In this document: positions 25,661 to 37,317 of the stretch, piece by piece | Numbering within the stretch: the first letter of the stretch is position 1 | Layout: each line of letters begins with the position of its first letter | DNA from: Cubamyces lactineus | Lineage: Eukaryota; Basidiomycota; Agaricomycetes; Polyporales; Polyporaceae | NCBI GenBank assembly: GCA_022376465.1 | Contig: JACDTU010000004.1 | Span: 930,001-994,000 of the forward strand | Direction: 5' to 3' | DNA: 64,000 nucleotides | The notes under the pieces: model-generated | Databases searched by the model: none | What the model saw: the letters and a program-made list of their open reading frames with translations, nothing else | What the model was told of the DNA's origin: nothing | Position numbers and translations under genes: made by a program

Positions 25661-26150
25661 TGTGCGGGGGATGTCCGGCCGAGGTCGCTTAGGGCTCGCT
25701 TCGATGATTCTGCAAGTCTGTCACCGCGCGCGTTCACAGCACAACATCATCTCAGACTCTTGCCTCGATCCGTCTTCCCCCACTCCTCCCCCAGCCTCCA
25801 TCTAATCTTATCAGATAACTCCGACATTTTGCCATCCGTCCGCACTCTCCCATCGGCAACCCTCACAGGGAATCCGCATAATCGTGGCAAAATCATTGTA
25901 TGGCACTCTACAGTAATCACAGTGTTGTTACAGTATTTTATACTATGGATGCGCTTGAGGACAGATTACACAGGTGCATGGACCTGTCTCATGGGGAACT
26001 GGGATGGAAACCTTAAAGGAGCGGAGGGCGAGATGCAGCGGGGGAGATGCAGATGGCAGATGCAGATGCGAGTGTTGATGCGAGGTAATTAGCAATAAAT
26101 ATGATGCAATGGGGGTAGATGGAGGCAAGGGGGATGCAATATAGGTCTAC
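25661..26150. other. Intergenic: SIN3 upstream region
   Basis: Holds the presumed promoter of SIN3 and the 3' flank of the next minus-strand gene. It includes a pyrimidine-rich tract (about 25755-25800) and a run of purine-rich hexamers GGAGATGCAGATG (about 26030-26080). No coding frame is credible. Confidence 0.4.
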
Positions 26151-27767
26151 TCAGGAGCTAGGCCGGGGCGCCAACGTTCGTTTGCCCTGGAGGTCTTCAC
26201 TCGCTGTTCCATGACGCCTGTGATATACACACGTCAGTACATCGCGTAGCTAGAAGAGCTCCGAAGATGAAGTACACACCGTCTATGATGTCCAAATAGT
26301 GATCTCGACGAATGCTTCTCGTTCAGACGGACCTCTTGTTGCGAAGAGTCGACCGAGTGCATTTTCCGAGGCAAGTGCGGAAGGTGGAAAGACCACCGGT
26401 GATGCACTTGTCGTGGTGTAGACTCTCCCTCAGGCTCGACGATCACCGGTGGCTTGTTCTCGTTAGGAGGCATGGCCACAGGAGGCTCGCCGACCGTCTC
26501 TTGCTGCTCGATCTCAGGCTCGACGGGCGGCAAAGACTGCGTCTTTCCCCTCGGCGACGTGCGAGGAGACGGCAAGGGTACAGGCTCCCAATATTGACGG
26601 AACGATATCGGATCCGTCGTCGTCCGGACCGTGCCCTTCCTCTCTCTGCGCACCTGCTCGACGTAGGTGTCCGCGTCCGGGGACAGCGGCGTGGGGAAAT
26701 AATACGGGGCTTGGTACGGGTCCGTCCGGCGCGCGACCTTGGCCACCTTAGCGTTTGGCATGCTATGCACACGCGACAAGCACCGTTCGCGGACTGCGAG
26801 CGATGACGCCACCGGCGTCAGTACCCAATGCGGCAAAATCTCGAGCGGGGTGGTACGATGGGACTCACATTGGCTGTGGTGCTCGCGCAGTCGCTGCAGT
26901 ACGCGGCGACTCGGCGACGGCGACCGCTCCGCGCGGGCACGCGCGGTCACATCTATCGCATGCGCGGACTCCTCTGAGGGCTCGGTAGAGTGGGATTGTG
27001 TCGAAGTATCGCTAAGCACTTGCGCGGGCGACGAGAGTGCGCGCACGGCGTCCTCGCCGCTTGCGCCACCGAACACATCCAGTGGTGGACGTACGGGGGA
27101 AGCCGACTGGGCCTGTTCGACGGACTCCATGGCCGTGTCGATGGAAGGAAGCCCGATCTCGGAGATCTTGGGCTTCGTTCTCTGTCGTCGCGGTTTGCAA
27201 TGCCTTGGAGACGAGGGGGACGGGGCTGTCGGGAATGGCTCCGCAACGGGTAGCATGGGTTCAGGGGAAGAGCGTAGGGGCATATTACGGATGTTCTTCT
27301 CATCGGCGACGGCGTTCTCAGCGGTCGCCGTCCTGGGGGAGGATGTCGCTCTCCGGGCACTATGCGGTCTACGTCGCACATGAGGGTGCTCCTCCTGCTG
27401 GTGACCCAGAAGGGGTGAAGAGGGGTGTTCGCGGTCGGTATCGACAGAAGGAGTGTTCTCGATGGCTCTCCAACGGTAATAGGCTCTCCGCACAGCCGCA
27501 ACGATGCTCTGCCGATGTCTGTTAGCTTATCTCACACTCGGAGGACGAATGGAGGCGGGGACGCACCAGAATGATTCCTACCAGTGCGAGAACCAAACTC
27601 GCTGCACCTATTAGCACGAGCCGCACGCCTGCACGGAGAAGGTCGAACATCCGTCCTACGGGACAGCAGCCGGTAAGAGTGCCTTCTTCCAGAGCTCCGA
27701 CTGCCACCAAGAGAACCTGGGAAACCGACTGCGCAGCGGCTGTCCTGGACTCGGCGGTGAAGTTCAT
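26151..27767 (-). CDS. Hypothetical membrane-anchored, Ser/Pro-rich protein
   Basis: Not recognised. The first exon starts at ATG 27767 (MNFTAESRT) and contains a hydrophobic helix LVLIGAASLVLALVGIIL. A GT-AG intron then joins it to SIVAAVRRAYYRWRAIENT at about 27505, so the basic residues directly follow the helix. The long second exon (about 27505-26285) encodes a cytosolic-looking, Ser/Pro/Arg-rich region; a further intron lies near 26870-26820 in one possible model, but the frame stays open without it. The C-terminus is either SSSYAMY at 26234 (unspliced), or, with a GTGTGT...CACAG intron of about 62 nt, RHGTASEDLQGKRTLAPRP ending at 26151. The gene sits just upstream of SIN3 on the same strand with its own promoter. 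Confidence 0.6.
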
Positions 27768-29939
27768 GTCTACCGCGGATGGGCAGTGGCGGCGAGGACG
27801 CTCATCGATGGTACGTAAAGGCAAAGGCAAATGGCGGTGGCACGATGCGAGGAGGTCAGACGAGGATGTCGAAGGCGCAGATAAATTTCCTCGGCGGTCG
27901 CGGCAGCGAGCAGGAGGTGTTTTATAACACTGGGCTCTGCGGCCGGCCGCTGGGATCGGGCAACATTATTTAATCATGTGCGTGCAGAGGGCGAGGCTGG
28001 ATATGGCTAAAGACGTGTTGCACCGGCGGCGCCGAGGTAAGTGATCGAGGAAGCGTAAGCGCATCCTTGGTCTTCGGCTCTCGGCGCGTCAGCACAAACA
28101 TGTTTTCGCCTCGAGCGCCCGCGTAAGCGGCGTATGTGATAACGTTGTTTCTCGCGTATCCGCCTCAGACACTGCGCAAGCTGATGCAACACGAACGGTT
28201 TCACGGTCGATAATGGTGACCAAAATGCGAGATATGCTGGATGAGGGCACGCTCCTGAGCAAGGTTAGGAGGGCAGAGTGCCCGTTTGAGGACTGGCGGG
28301 CGGGAGATCTGACAGGGCTTCGGAGCGGACAAACCCTAATCGAGATCTGGCGGGCTTGGCGGCTGTGCTTGCGTTGTGGCAGGTTGTCCGACGTCGACCC
28401 ATATCGGGATGTCCGACGCCGGCCCTTGTAGTCATCCGAATTGCTCCAGGCACGCCACTTGTATCCGCCACCCGAGCGGATATGGCAGGTGCTGTGGTTC
28501 AGACACTCGACCGGGTCCGGGTGCGATTGGAGGAAGGCCCTGAAACGGCGTGGATCACACTGCGTTGACTGGCCGCGTGCGTAGCGCTACGAACATCTCG
28601 AGTCCTTGACAGATCGGCCGCTCTGATATACGGATGAGAGTGCTGAGTGTCATGGGTACGATGTTCTCGGTGGGTATCCGCTGCCTTCGCATGCGTCATA
28701 TACGCAGTTCCAGACGCTCGACGTCCCAGATGCGAGTCAGAGCAGATTGGTGGTGGCGAGATATTCAAGATGTTACCGTGATCCGCATAGGAGCTGGCAC
28801 ACGAGTCATCAGAATACTAGGGCTGAAGAAGTTCACGGGTTCGAAACGGCCCCCTGGAAGGCCAATCCGGGAGCGACAGGGGTCCATTATAAATGGCCTG
28901 GCGGCTCCTCCACAACTAGTTACGACCACCGGCCTGCACACTAAGGCAGCAGCTAAGGTGCCCCTAAGCTTACAACGATGTCACTTTGCGCACCACCGGC
29001 ATCGACGTCGACCGAGCTGCAGCGGTTGTTTCCGGACTGGCGCACGAAGGTACGTACATTGCAACAACACAATACAGCAGGCAGACTCGTTGCTTGTTGA
29101 AGCCATCCATTGTATCATCCTCTGGTCCATATTGCGAAGATGTGGATCGGTCTTCCAAAACGCTGAGCACTCCTTGGACACGGCACTAGCGGATTCGTAG
29201 GCGGATTTTGTGCGCGCAGTCTTTGGCATTGCAACATCGACCTGTCCTGGTACGTACCCGTTGTGCACAGTCCGCGAGCAGTGTCCATACGGAAACCTAG
29301 GACTACGCGACATTGGACAGATGCTGATACCAATCGTGCAAGTCGCGCTTCCTCTAAACCCCTGAGGCAGCATAGTCAATTTCGCTGGTTCAGAGTGCTG
29401 TGCGAGAGGGACCGTGCGAGCATTTATAGAGGAGCGGACACGGCGAGAACAAGAAGCTGACGTCTTATGACATGCACGCGTTGGCTTGGAAGCTGGAGGC
29501 AAGAGCTGTGCGCAGCCACGCGTGTTCTCAGGATGTGACCGATACGCATACGATTGTGGGAGCTGTCGCCGAGGCGATACGGACGGCGACGCGTTCTGAG
29601 TCGCAGAGGTCGAGGGAAGGCAGGGTAGGGAATGGAGGGGAGTGGGAGGAATGCGCAGGACGAGGAATGCTTGCAGGCTGTGCACGACCTGCTGGCGTGG
29701 GAAGGGAGGAGACGCCCAAGTTGGTGGGATTGGCGCCGGGCAGAGGCGTGACTGTCGTTGAAGTGCTCGTCCTCGTTCCCCGCTGCGCACTTTCTCTCAG
29801 AGTCTTCCGTCCCGCCCTCTCCCAGTCTGTCTCTCGCTCATCCCCAAGTCCCTCTCCGGGCGGCCTCTTCCTTTCTTCCTGTTGTCGTATCACTGTCTCT
29901 CCTTCTTGTCTACTCCCACTGCCCCCACCTGCATCCAAA
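27768..29939. other. Intergenic, including the SHO1 promoter
   Basis: About 2.2 kb without a convincing gene. A small plus-strand frame near 28978-29200 has an ATG and a GGTACGTAC donor but no acceptable acceptor distance. The last 140 bp before SHO1 (about 29800-29935) are pyrimidine-rich, the common fungal promoter or leader pattern. A GC-rich GGCCGGCC site is at about 27940. Confidence 0.45.
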
Positions 29940-31218
29940 ATGCCTCCACGCGGGAGCGAAGGCTATGACTTTACGCCAATACTCACCCACTACCTCTTCC
30001 TCTTCACCACCATCCTTGCAGTGGTACGTGTGCACCATCGCTCGTTCCGAGTTCTCCCTAACGCGACCCTCTACAAATATAGATCGGTTGGTTTGTAGCG
30101 TTTATCGGCCAGGCAGTCGCCACCGCCCAGAGTGAGTCTCACTCCTACCGTGCTTCTCCATTTCCCTCAAGCCTCTTCCAGTCGGTCATGGCCCCGTCGG
30201 CACCTTATGGTTTGCCATCTTCCTTCAGCTTTTCCTCATTCTCGGAGTTCTACACACTCTCGCCACCGATTCCATCGCCATGCACCGATTCCAAATAGCA
30301 ACATTCGGCGCCGTCGCCATCGTGTTTGCAGTCAACGGTGTCAATCAAGGCATCTTCTCCGGCTTTGCATCTCTTGATGCCATGGCCGCTGGCTGGCTCA
30401 TCCTCTCCATGGTCAACATCCTCTGGGTGCTCTACTTCACGTCCGAAGAAGACTCGCTCTTGTTCCACGTCTTCAACTCTCTTGGCACGGGTGGCCTCAC
30501 ACCTCCCTCTCGGCGCCGCCGCGCGACGCGCACGACGTCAATGATGAACATGGGCGGCAACGGTTACACCGCGGGCTACGCGTCTGGTGGGATCGTCCCT
30601 TACGACACCAAGATGGGCGGTAGCATGACTGGCCCCATTGGCGGCACCGGCAGCTTCCGTGGCGGCAGCGCTGAGGGCGGCGCGCCTAGAAGCTTGAACG
30701 GCACTGGCAGCCTCAACAACGGGGCCAACGGCGGTGTTGGTGGAACGGGCTCTATCGGCGGCGGAAATGACGGGAGCATCGGGCCAGGGTCGCCACTTAT
30801 GGGCAGCGGCGCAGCAGGCATCGGCGCAGGCGGAGGCCCCGGTGCTGCTCCCGGCACACCTGGTGCGACGGGTGGAGAGGCAAACATGGCCGTGGATAGC
30901 CACCAGTACCGTGCGAAGGCACTATACAACTGTGAGTGGATCGGTTTCTCCAGAGTGCGAGCTTGCGCTGAACGCGATACGACGCATTCGCAGACACCGC
31001 ATCGCCCGACGATCCGAACGAGATTTCGTTTGCCAAGGGCGAACTGCTCGACATCCTTGACAAGAACGGCAAGTGGTGGCAAGCAAGGAAAGCCGACGGG
31101 ACGGTCGGAAGTGAGTCTCCATGCTTCCCTCGACCTCATGGCTCGCATAAACTGACACCAATATTCGCACCGCCCTCCACTTACAGTCGCACCATCGAAT
31201 TACCTGCAAGTCATCTAA
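29940..31218 (+). CDS. SHO1: High-osmolarity sensor SHO1 (four-helix membrane protein with C-terminal SH3)
   Basis: A plasma-membrane adaptor of the HOG MAPK pathway; its SH3 domain binds the MAPKK Pbs2. Exon 1 encodes MPPRGSEGYDFTPILTHYLF. Further exons give IGWFVAFIGQAVATAQ, IGHGPVGTLWFAIFLQLFLI and two more helices (FGAVAIVFAVNGVNQGIF; AGWLILSMVNILWVLYF), four in total. A linker of about 160 residues follows, strongly Gly-rich with repeated GTGS units. The SH3 domain starts at ALYNYTASPDDPNEISFAKG, continues with GKWWQARKADGTVG and ends APSNYLQVI at TAA 31218. All motifs of a functional SH3 (ALYNY, WW, PSNY) are present. Five introns were placed with good consensus. Confidence 0.95.
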
Positions 31219-31895
31219 ACGCGAGTGCGGCGCCCGCCGCCATGCTGCGGCTCGCGCTCGGATATGTTACGAGAAGCCACGAACTGCACTCCCCTCCCTT
31301 GCGTTGCTGGTCTGCACCTTGACGTCTTGCGCACGTAGATACTTACCTCTTTCCTCGGTCAGCGCTACCCCTTCACTGTTGTCGTTAGCTATATCTATCC
31401 CCTTTTTTGCTCGTTTGGTGTGTTCTCTGTTCATATGCTCGGACAGGCCCCCGGCCGTGTGCTATATAGCCAGTACCCACTTGCCGATATTCAAGCAATG
31501 AATAATCCTCTCTGCCTCGACGTCCCGGACTTGTGTGTTCTGGTGAGTTCAGGAAGCGAGGCCTCCTGACCAGCCGGTGCGTCCACGATTAGCGGACAGA
31601 CTCCGGGCGCCATTCAGAGTGAGTGAATGCTGCGGGTGCGGTTCTGGCGGGTGCGAATGCGACGATGTATATATTTATGCTCGGGATACTGTTGCTACAT
31701 GACAAGGGTAAGTATGGAGAGGTTCTGTGTACGCTATACATGTACATAGATGCCCTGCGGTGGGCCGACAACGATTATCTCAACGGCAGCGGGAAACCAG
31801 AAACACGGAGCGAGCTCGTCCATGAACGAAACCAAGGTCGGACACACATCTACTATGCACCTTCTTCTCACTTTCTAGTAGTAGGTAGCCGTCTG
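31219..31895. other. Convergent 3' region between SHO1 and RNF10
   Basis: Tail-to-tail intergenic sequence that should hold both 3' UTRs. Open frames here are short and unconvincing. Confidence 0.5.
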
Positions 31896-34024
31896 TTACC
31901 GGGCCCGTCGTCCACCGCCGCCCCCAAGGACGACAAGCCGGTTGTTGCGCTTCTTCCCGCCGCCCTTCGCGCTCCGCTGCTCGAGCTCGTGGAACGCGAC
32001 GTCGAGCTCCCACTCGTCCTCGACCCGCTCGCGCGGACGCGGGGCCACGACCTGGCCCTGAGGGCGTCCCTGCGCTGCATGGGCCGCCGAGGCAAAGCTC
32101 CGCGCACCCCACGCCCCCGTTTGCTGAGGTGGGGAAGACGCCGCCTGTTGATCCGCCTCTGCGGACGGCGGGGAAGACGAGTCCTGCGCGATCTCAAAGT
32201 CGTGCGGGATGGTGAACGCCGGGGCGGGTGGCGAGATACCGAATTCGGTGTACGTCTGCGCGAGGCGCTCCTTCTCGCGTTCTTCGGCCCGTGCGCGGGC
32301 CTTGTCGTCACGACGGCCCTTCTCCTTACGACGTGCGCGGCGGAGTTTGAGCGCGCCTTCGAACGGACGGAGGCCGTCCGCGCCGACCACGCCCTCGAGG
32401 TCGGCCTCGACGAAGACGACATCGGCGCCCTCGGGGAGGTGCGCGAGGTACTTGCAGCGCTTCCGCAGGTCGTCGTTGACGGTGCTCTCGGTGTACGACT
32501 CGACCTTGATGGTGATCGCATCCGGGAACGCGGCATAGCTGTGGAAGTGAGCGAATAGGATCTTGATGTCCAGCGGGTGGAGGAAGATCGGCATCCCACT
32601 CGCAGCCTGGTAGTAGTAATATGTCGAGGTGGATGGTGGAGGAGGGTTAATATTCCGGCGCTGTCTGGGGTTGCGTCCGTGTGTAGGGGTCGGTGCAGAC
32701 TCCCGTGTAAGGGGTTGCGCGTTGTACCCGGCTACCTGCGTAGCCAAGAACGCTTGCGGAACCTCATCGCTAGGAACTTGGGCGGGCTCCTCCTTCCGTT
32801 GTTGGCGGTCATGCAGAGAGCGCTGATGTAGCTGTTGAGCTAGATGCTTGGTCGTCTCTATCGACTCCCGTAGATGTGGTGTATCCAAAGCTGCTGCTTT
32901 CTCAATTTGGTGCCGAACTTTCGCATCTGCGGCATCAATGAAGACAGTCCCCAGCTCGTCGCCCATGCCGGCTAGTAACCGCCTCTCCGTAGCTAGATCA
33001 TCCAAGTCCCTTGTCAAATCTTGGATGAGCTCGGCTGGGGTCGCTAGCATGAACTTTGAAAAGGCAAAAACGTCCGGTAGGAAGTGGAATGGCGCCTGGT
33101 GTGGCGGTAAAAGGTCCGAAGGCCAAGTAGAGGATCGAGGTAGTGCAAGAGTAGTAATCTGAGGCCGCTGGATCAGACGCATACGCAGCATCGATCCTGG
33201 ACGTGGGGTAGGCGACATATCCTGGTCCAGAGTAGCGGATGACGAAGAACCCTCCGCGGGAGTGTCGTCGGTATCCTCCGGGAAAGGTGCTTCGTCGAGC
33301 CATTTGACTGCCTTGAGCTGCCGTTCATTGACCGAGTCGAAACAGATAGGACACCGGACCCATTTAGGCTGGTCTGACGTGCTGATGAGGTGGAGTATAC
33401 ATGGATAGCAATACACCTGGATGAGAGATCAACCCAAGTCAAAGAGGTAACTCCAGAGATCAACCTACGTGACCGCATTTAGTCATACGGGGGGCAGTAG
33501 GGGGTGACAAGCATATTGGACATGTCAGTATGCCGGCCTCTTGGGAGGGTTGTGTTCCGGAAACTGTAGTTAGCTGGTGACCTCTGGGTATGATGACTTG
33601 AAGGATGTCGTGCCATTGGAAGTAACTAGAGGGCGAGTTGGTGGGCTGAGATAGGCCGATAACGCGGGCGTATACTTACATGTCTGGGTCGGCGAAGTGT
33701 ACGGTATAGTCGCCTGTAGGATTCATGACAAAGCGGTACTGAGCATTCACAAAACCTGGAGGACGCACGTATCTTCGTCAATGGGAGGGTAAAGGGATAG
33801 TGGCGAGGGAGATACTCACGCTCCTTGTTCCAGACACCATGCTGGTTGCCTGTCCTCCTCGCCCTGCGGGGAATGCTCTGATTATACTGAGATTGTCTAG
33901 GAGGTAGAGAGAAGTTGAGGAGATGATTGAGAGACTGGCTGGGAGCCTTCCCAGCGCGTTTAGACTGGTTGTTGGCAGCGGGATGAGGAGCAGCAGTAGG
34001 GTTGATCATGGCGAGACAAGACAA
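31896..34024 (-). CDS. RING-finger E3 ligase of the RNF10/Mag2 family
   Basis: RNF10 (yeast Mag2) is an E3 that ubiquitinates small-subunit ribosomal proteins in ribosome quality control. Exons on the minus strand run from about 34024 (MSCLAMINPT; the second Met at 34009 is equally possible) through RFVMNPTGDYTVHFADPD, the family block before the RING. Then come FQWHDILQVIIP and the C3HC4 RING: CPICLSPPTAPRMTKCGHV, a short intron, YCYPCILHL, then CPICFDSV. The rest (33416-31896) is one long exon with the conserved region FLHPLDIKILFAHFHSYAAF, a basic coiled stretch around 32300 and a Gly-rich end. All RING ligands are present. It is divergent from WBP11 across about 300 bp. Confidence 0.88.
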
Positions 34025-34322
34025 CTAAGTCCTCCCGGTCGTAAGGCAAGCGTTGCAAAAACAGAAACGAAGAATTGAGCGAACAGTGCAGAGGAACCCA
34101 GTGCGGCAGGGGAGGGTTTGGAGGCGATAGCAGTTGAGCTTCTCTAGGTCGAGAGAGAAGCTTACAGAGGCGTTACAAGGCGGTCATGCATGACTCTAGG
34201 GTCCACAGCCGCACGTGCCTCGCTCCCGAATCGGCACTCCTCTTCCTGGTGGCGCCCACAGCTCGGATATCGGACGTTCGCTCTCAACCTCTCCGTTCTC
34301 AGCCACCTGGATCCGGCGCAAG

Positions 34323-36144
34323 ATGGCCAAAGGAAAGGCCTCAAACCCCGTGGACGCGTACAGTGAGTAGTCATTCCGCCTTGTTTTGAACTGGACCGAC
34401 ACCGGCTGCAGGAAAGGCGCAGCGGAAGAAGGAGCTCAAAAAGGCAAGCATCCACGATATTGCGACGCACGTGCAAACTCCTAACTGTGGTTTATTGTAG
34501 TAGAACAAGGCGGAACGTGCAAAGGCGAGGGACTTTGCACTTGTGAAGAAGGATACACGCGGTGAGTATGTCAACTCTGTCGGAATTGAGCATGTGCTAA
34601 GATCACGACACCAGACCTTGAGGATGAGATAGAGAAACTTGAGGCTAAAGGAGACCTTTCTGCGTCCGAGAAGTCGCGCCTTTCAGAGCTCAAAACGGAG
34701 CTTGAGAAGATCAACCAGAAGAAGGAGGAGTATGTCAAGGAGCATCCTGAACATCGCAAGCTTGTGTTCAAGTCGCGGAAACACGCGGAGTCTCACGATG
34801 ACGAGAAGGAAACGAGCACGGCACCCAAGACTCGGAATCTGTTCAAGAAGAACGGCTTACCCCGCCATCCGGAAAGAAGTATCTACTATGACCCTATCTA
34901 CAATCCATATGGTGTTCCACCACCGGGCATGCCTTATGTTGAGCGAGGTATGTTCAGCTAACTCAAAGCCAAGAGAATCACCAATTAATACGCCTCTTAA
35001 TAGCTCTATTGCCTAACGAAGTGGATAGCGAAGCAGAGGAGGAATCAGGTATACTGGTTGATACCGACCTCTTCAAACATGTCGGACTCACGTACGCGTC
35101 TAGATGATGACATCGTAATGCCTGAAGGACCCCCTCCCGAAGAAGAGGAATCTGATGATAGTGACGATGATATCCCGCTGCCGGAAGGCCCGCCCCCACC
35201 TAAGCCAGGGCAACAAGGTAAGGGTTCCCGAAGACTCACCGTTACCAGCTAGTCTCTGACAGCACAAATTCACAGCTCCGCCCCTGCCACCATTACCCCC
35301 CGGGCCACCTCCTCCGATAGTATCACCACCACCTTCAGGCATGGTATATGCCCCACCCCCTCCTGGCATGCCGGGCGTTCCGCCTTTGCCGCCGGGCACA
35401 CCTGGGATCCCTCCCCCTCCTCCAGGCATGCCTATAGCTCCTACACATCCAGGTGCTGCCGTTCCTCCTCCGCCCCCTCCTCCTGGTTTCCCTGTAATGA
35501 CATCCCCGCCACCTCCGCCGCCCGGCTTCCCACCAACGCTTGCCCCACCCCTACCAGGCGCGCCTCCACCGCCACCAATGGGCTTCCCCCCATTCCCTCC
35601 TACTCAGATGCAGCCGCCTCTACCACCGCCGCCCCCGGGATTCTATCCTCGTCGTGGACCAAACTCGGGCGTTATACAAGATCCCCTGTCGTCCGTTCCA
35701 CACCAAACATATCAAGCTCACCGCGCCGCTCGCACTGCCGGTCCTCCAGCACCGAAGGCTACGTCTGGTGGTGTACGCTTAGGCCCAGCTCCAGCACCCG
35801 CGGCTTCGGCGGTTATCTCCGCGGAACCGGAGCTACGGGATTTCAAGAAGGAGGCAACGGCTTTTGTACCTTCCGCACTCAAGCGGAAGAAGGCGGGCGC
35901 GGCTGCGTCGAAAGTCAATGCGGCGCCCACGGTCGGTCCTGCAGATGGCAACGATGAGAGTGAGGGCACACAGCAGGCGCGTCCTGATTTGCTCAGCACC
36001 CTTCAAGACAAGTTTGGTGCCCCGCCCCCGAAGAAAGCCAAAACGGAAGATGCTACGAAGCCGACACCGAAGCCGAAAGACGATTACGACAAGTTCTTGG
36101 AGGAAATGAGCGATATACTTGCTGCTCCGAAACCTTCAAGTTGA
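34323..36144 (+). CDS. WBP11-like pre-mRNA splicing factor
   Basis: The human homologue is a nuclear, proline-rich spliceosome-associated protein that binds PQBP1 WW domains and PP1. The N-terminal Wbp11 domain is clear: MAKGKASNPVDAYRKAQRK, then KELKK-NKAERAKARDFALVK across introns, then coiled DLEDEIEKLEAKGDLSASEK. Acidic repeats PEGPPPEEEESDDSDDD and a long Pro/Gly/Met-rich tract with PPPGMP units (about 35280-35650) follow. A conserved C-terminal block DFKKEATAFVPSALKRKK is at about 35840. Exons 34323-34362, 34412-34443 and 34504 onward; the second intron uses a GC-AG donor (AAG|GCAAGC, 34444-34503). End TGA at 36142. Confidence 0.88.
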
Positions 36145-36506
36145 GTAGGAATGCTGGGTTACATTGCCTGGTGCGTTCGCTGCACCAACCTCATCTATCT
36201 CTTTGTACATGCACGTTTTCGTTGGATATAACAAGATAATTCACGTCTGCAGTGCATAGAGCTTGTATTTGCTGCGATATCGCGCTTAAGTTTCGACTTT
36301 TTACTGTCTTCCTAGATCCCAGCGAGCTTCGCGCATCTCGTTTGTCTCCTTAGCCGCTCCCCCCGCTTGTAGCGGCAGCTTGTTGGGTCGATCCGATAGC
36401 CGTTCTCGATCGACGTGGTTGACTTGTCGTGGCAGTGCTCCTACTCCTATGCCCGCATAGGGAGTGTCGCCGCCCCCTGTTCTACCTGAATATTTGTTTA
36501 GCTGCC
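36145..36506. other. Intergenic between WBP11 and the MYND gene
   Basis: Holds the WBP11 3' UTR and the presumed promoter of the MYND gene. No coding frame is supported. Confidence 0.4.
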
Positions 36507-37317
36507 ATGGCGCACCCCTTACAATGTAGCCCTTTCTTCTATACCCTTGCATCCACCACGGCTTCCTCCAAGTCTGTTCGGAGAATGCGACGACCAGGTG
36601 TTCGAAGTGCAAGGTAGCATACTACTGCTCTCGCGCACACCAGGCCGATGTGAGTCTCTACCAGTCCATTCGCCCATCAAATGCTGAAGCACTCTCACAG
36701 GACTGGCAGCGCCACAAGCAAGGCTGTCGCAAATTTGGGGCGAGCCAAACACCCAAAGCTGGCATCCCGTCGAAGGTGAAGGCGGTGCTCTTTCCTGTGG
36801 AGGGTGGTGACCCCCGCATCATCGACATTGCGTACAAAAGAGACGTGCCCAACATGGGGCAGTACAAAGCCCAGGCAGACTTTCCGTCTGTGCTTGGCCG
36901 CGATGCGAAGCCGTGGCCTACGACCATTGAGATAGACGGGTTCAAGCAAGGGGCACCGCTCGGAAGGACGCTCTCGCTTGTCCACAACGATCTCTACACG
37001 GAGCAGAATAAGCCACTTAATAAGTGTATCGACGCCATCACGCAAGGCCAGGGGTACAAGTGGTGCGACAACTTGATTGGGTTCCGTGAGGCCGCCTCTG
37101 CGTACAGCAGCGTCCCGTACGAGGATGTCACTCAGGACGACGTCAGGGTGTTCAAGAAGTACTTTGCCGAGGGTGGAAATGGTCGCGATGCATGTGAGTC
37201 CAGCCTCCACTTTGTGTCGGGGCTTCACTCATGCTGCTGTATACAGTCACTCCCGAAAGGGAACAGCACATGGCCGAACTGTTCGAGCAGCATAACGTCA
37301 TTCGAATCGACCTATGA
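36507..37317 (+). CDS. MYND-type zinc-finger protein
   Basis: A small protein with an N-terminal MYND-like finger and an unknown C-terminal domain. The finger reads CSENATTRCSKCKVAYYCSR, then AHQAD, an intron, then DWQRHKQGC. The remainder from KVKAVLFPVEGGDPRIIDI to GFREAASAYSSVPYEDVTQD resembles the domain that follows MYND in many basidiomycete hypothetical proteins. A last exon adds TPEREQHMAELFEQHNVIRI before TGA 37315. The proposed start at 36507 requires a 47-nt intron (36526-36572) with a weak GTAGCC donor. Two usual zinc ligands look missing: the first Cys of the first pair, and the Cys before Gln, which is His here. The true 5' end may therefore differ. Confidence 0.6.

Noticed and set aside
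28978..29200. A small plus-strand gene starting MSLCAPPASTSTELQ with a GGTACGTAC donor
   Set aside because: The only acceptors that keep a useful frame leave an intron of about 31-54 nt, and the product has no recognisable features.
31623..32558. A 311-codon plus-strand frame opposite the RNF10 gene
   Set aside because: Antisense shadow of the long RNF10 last exon.
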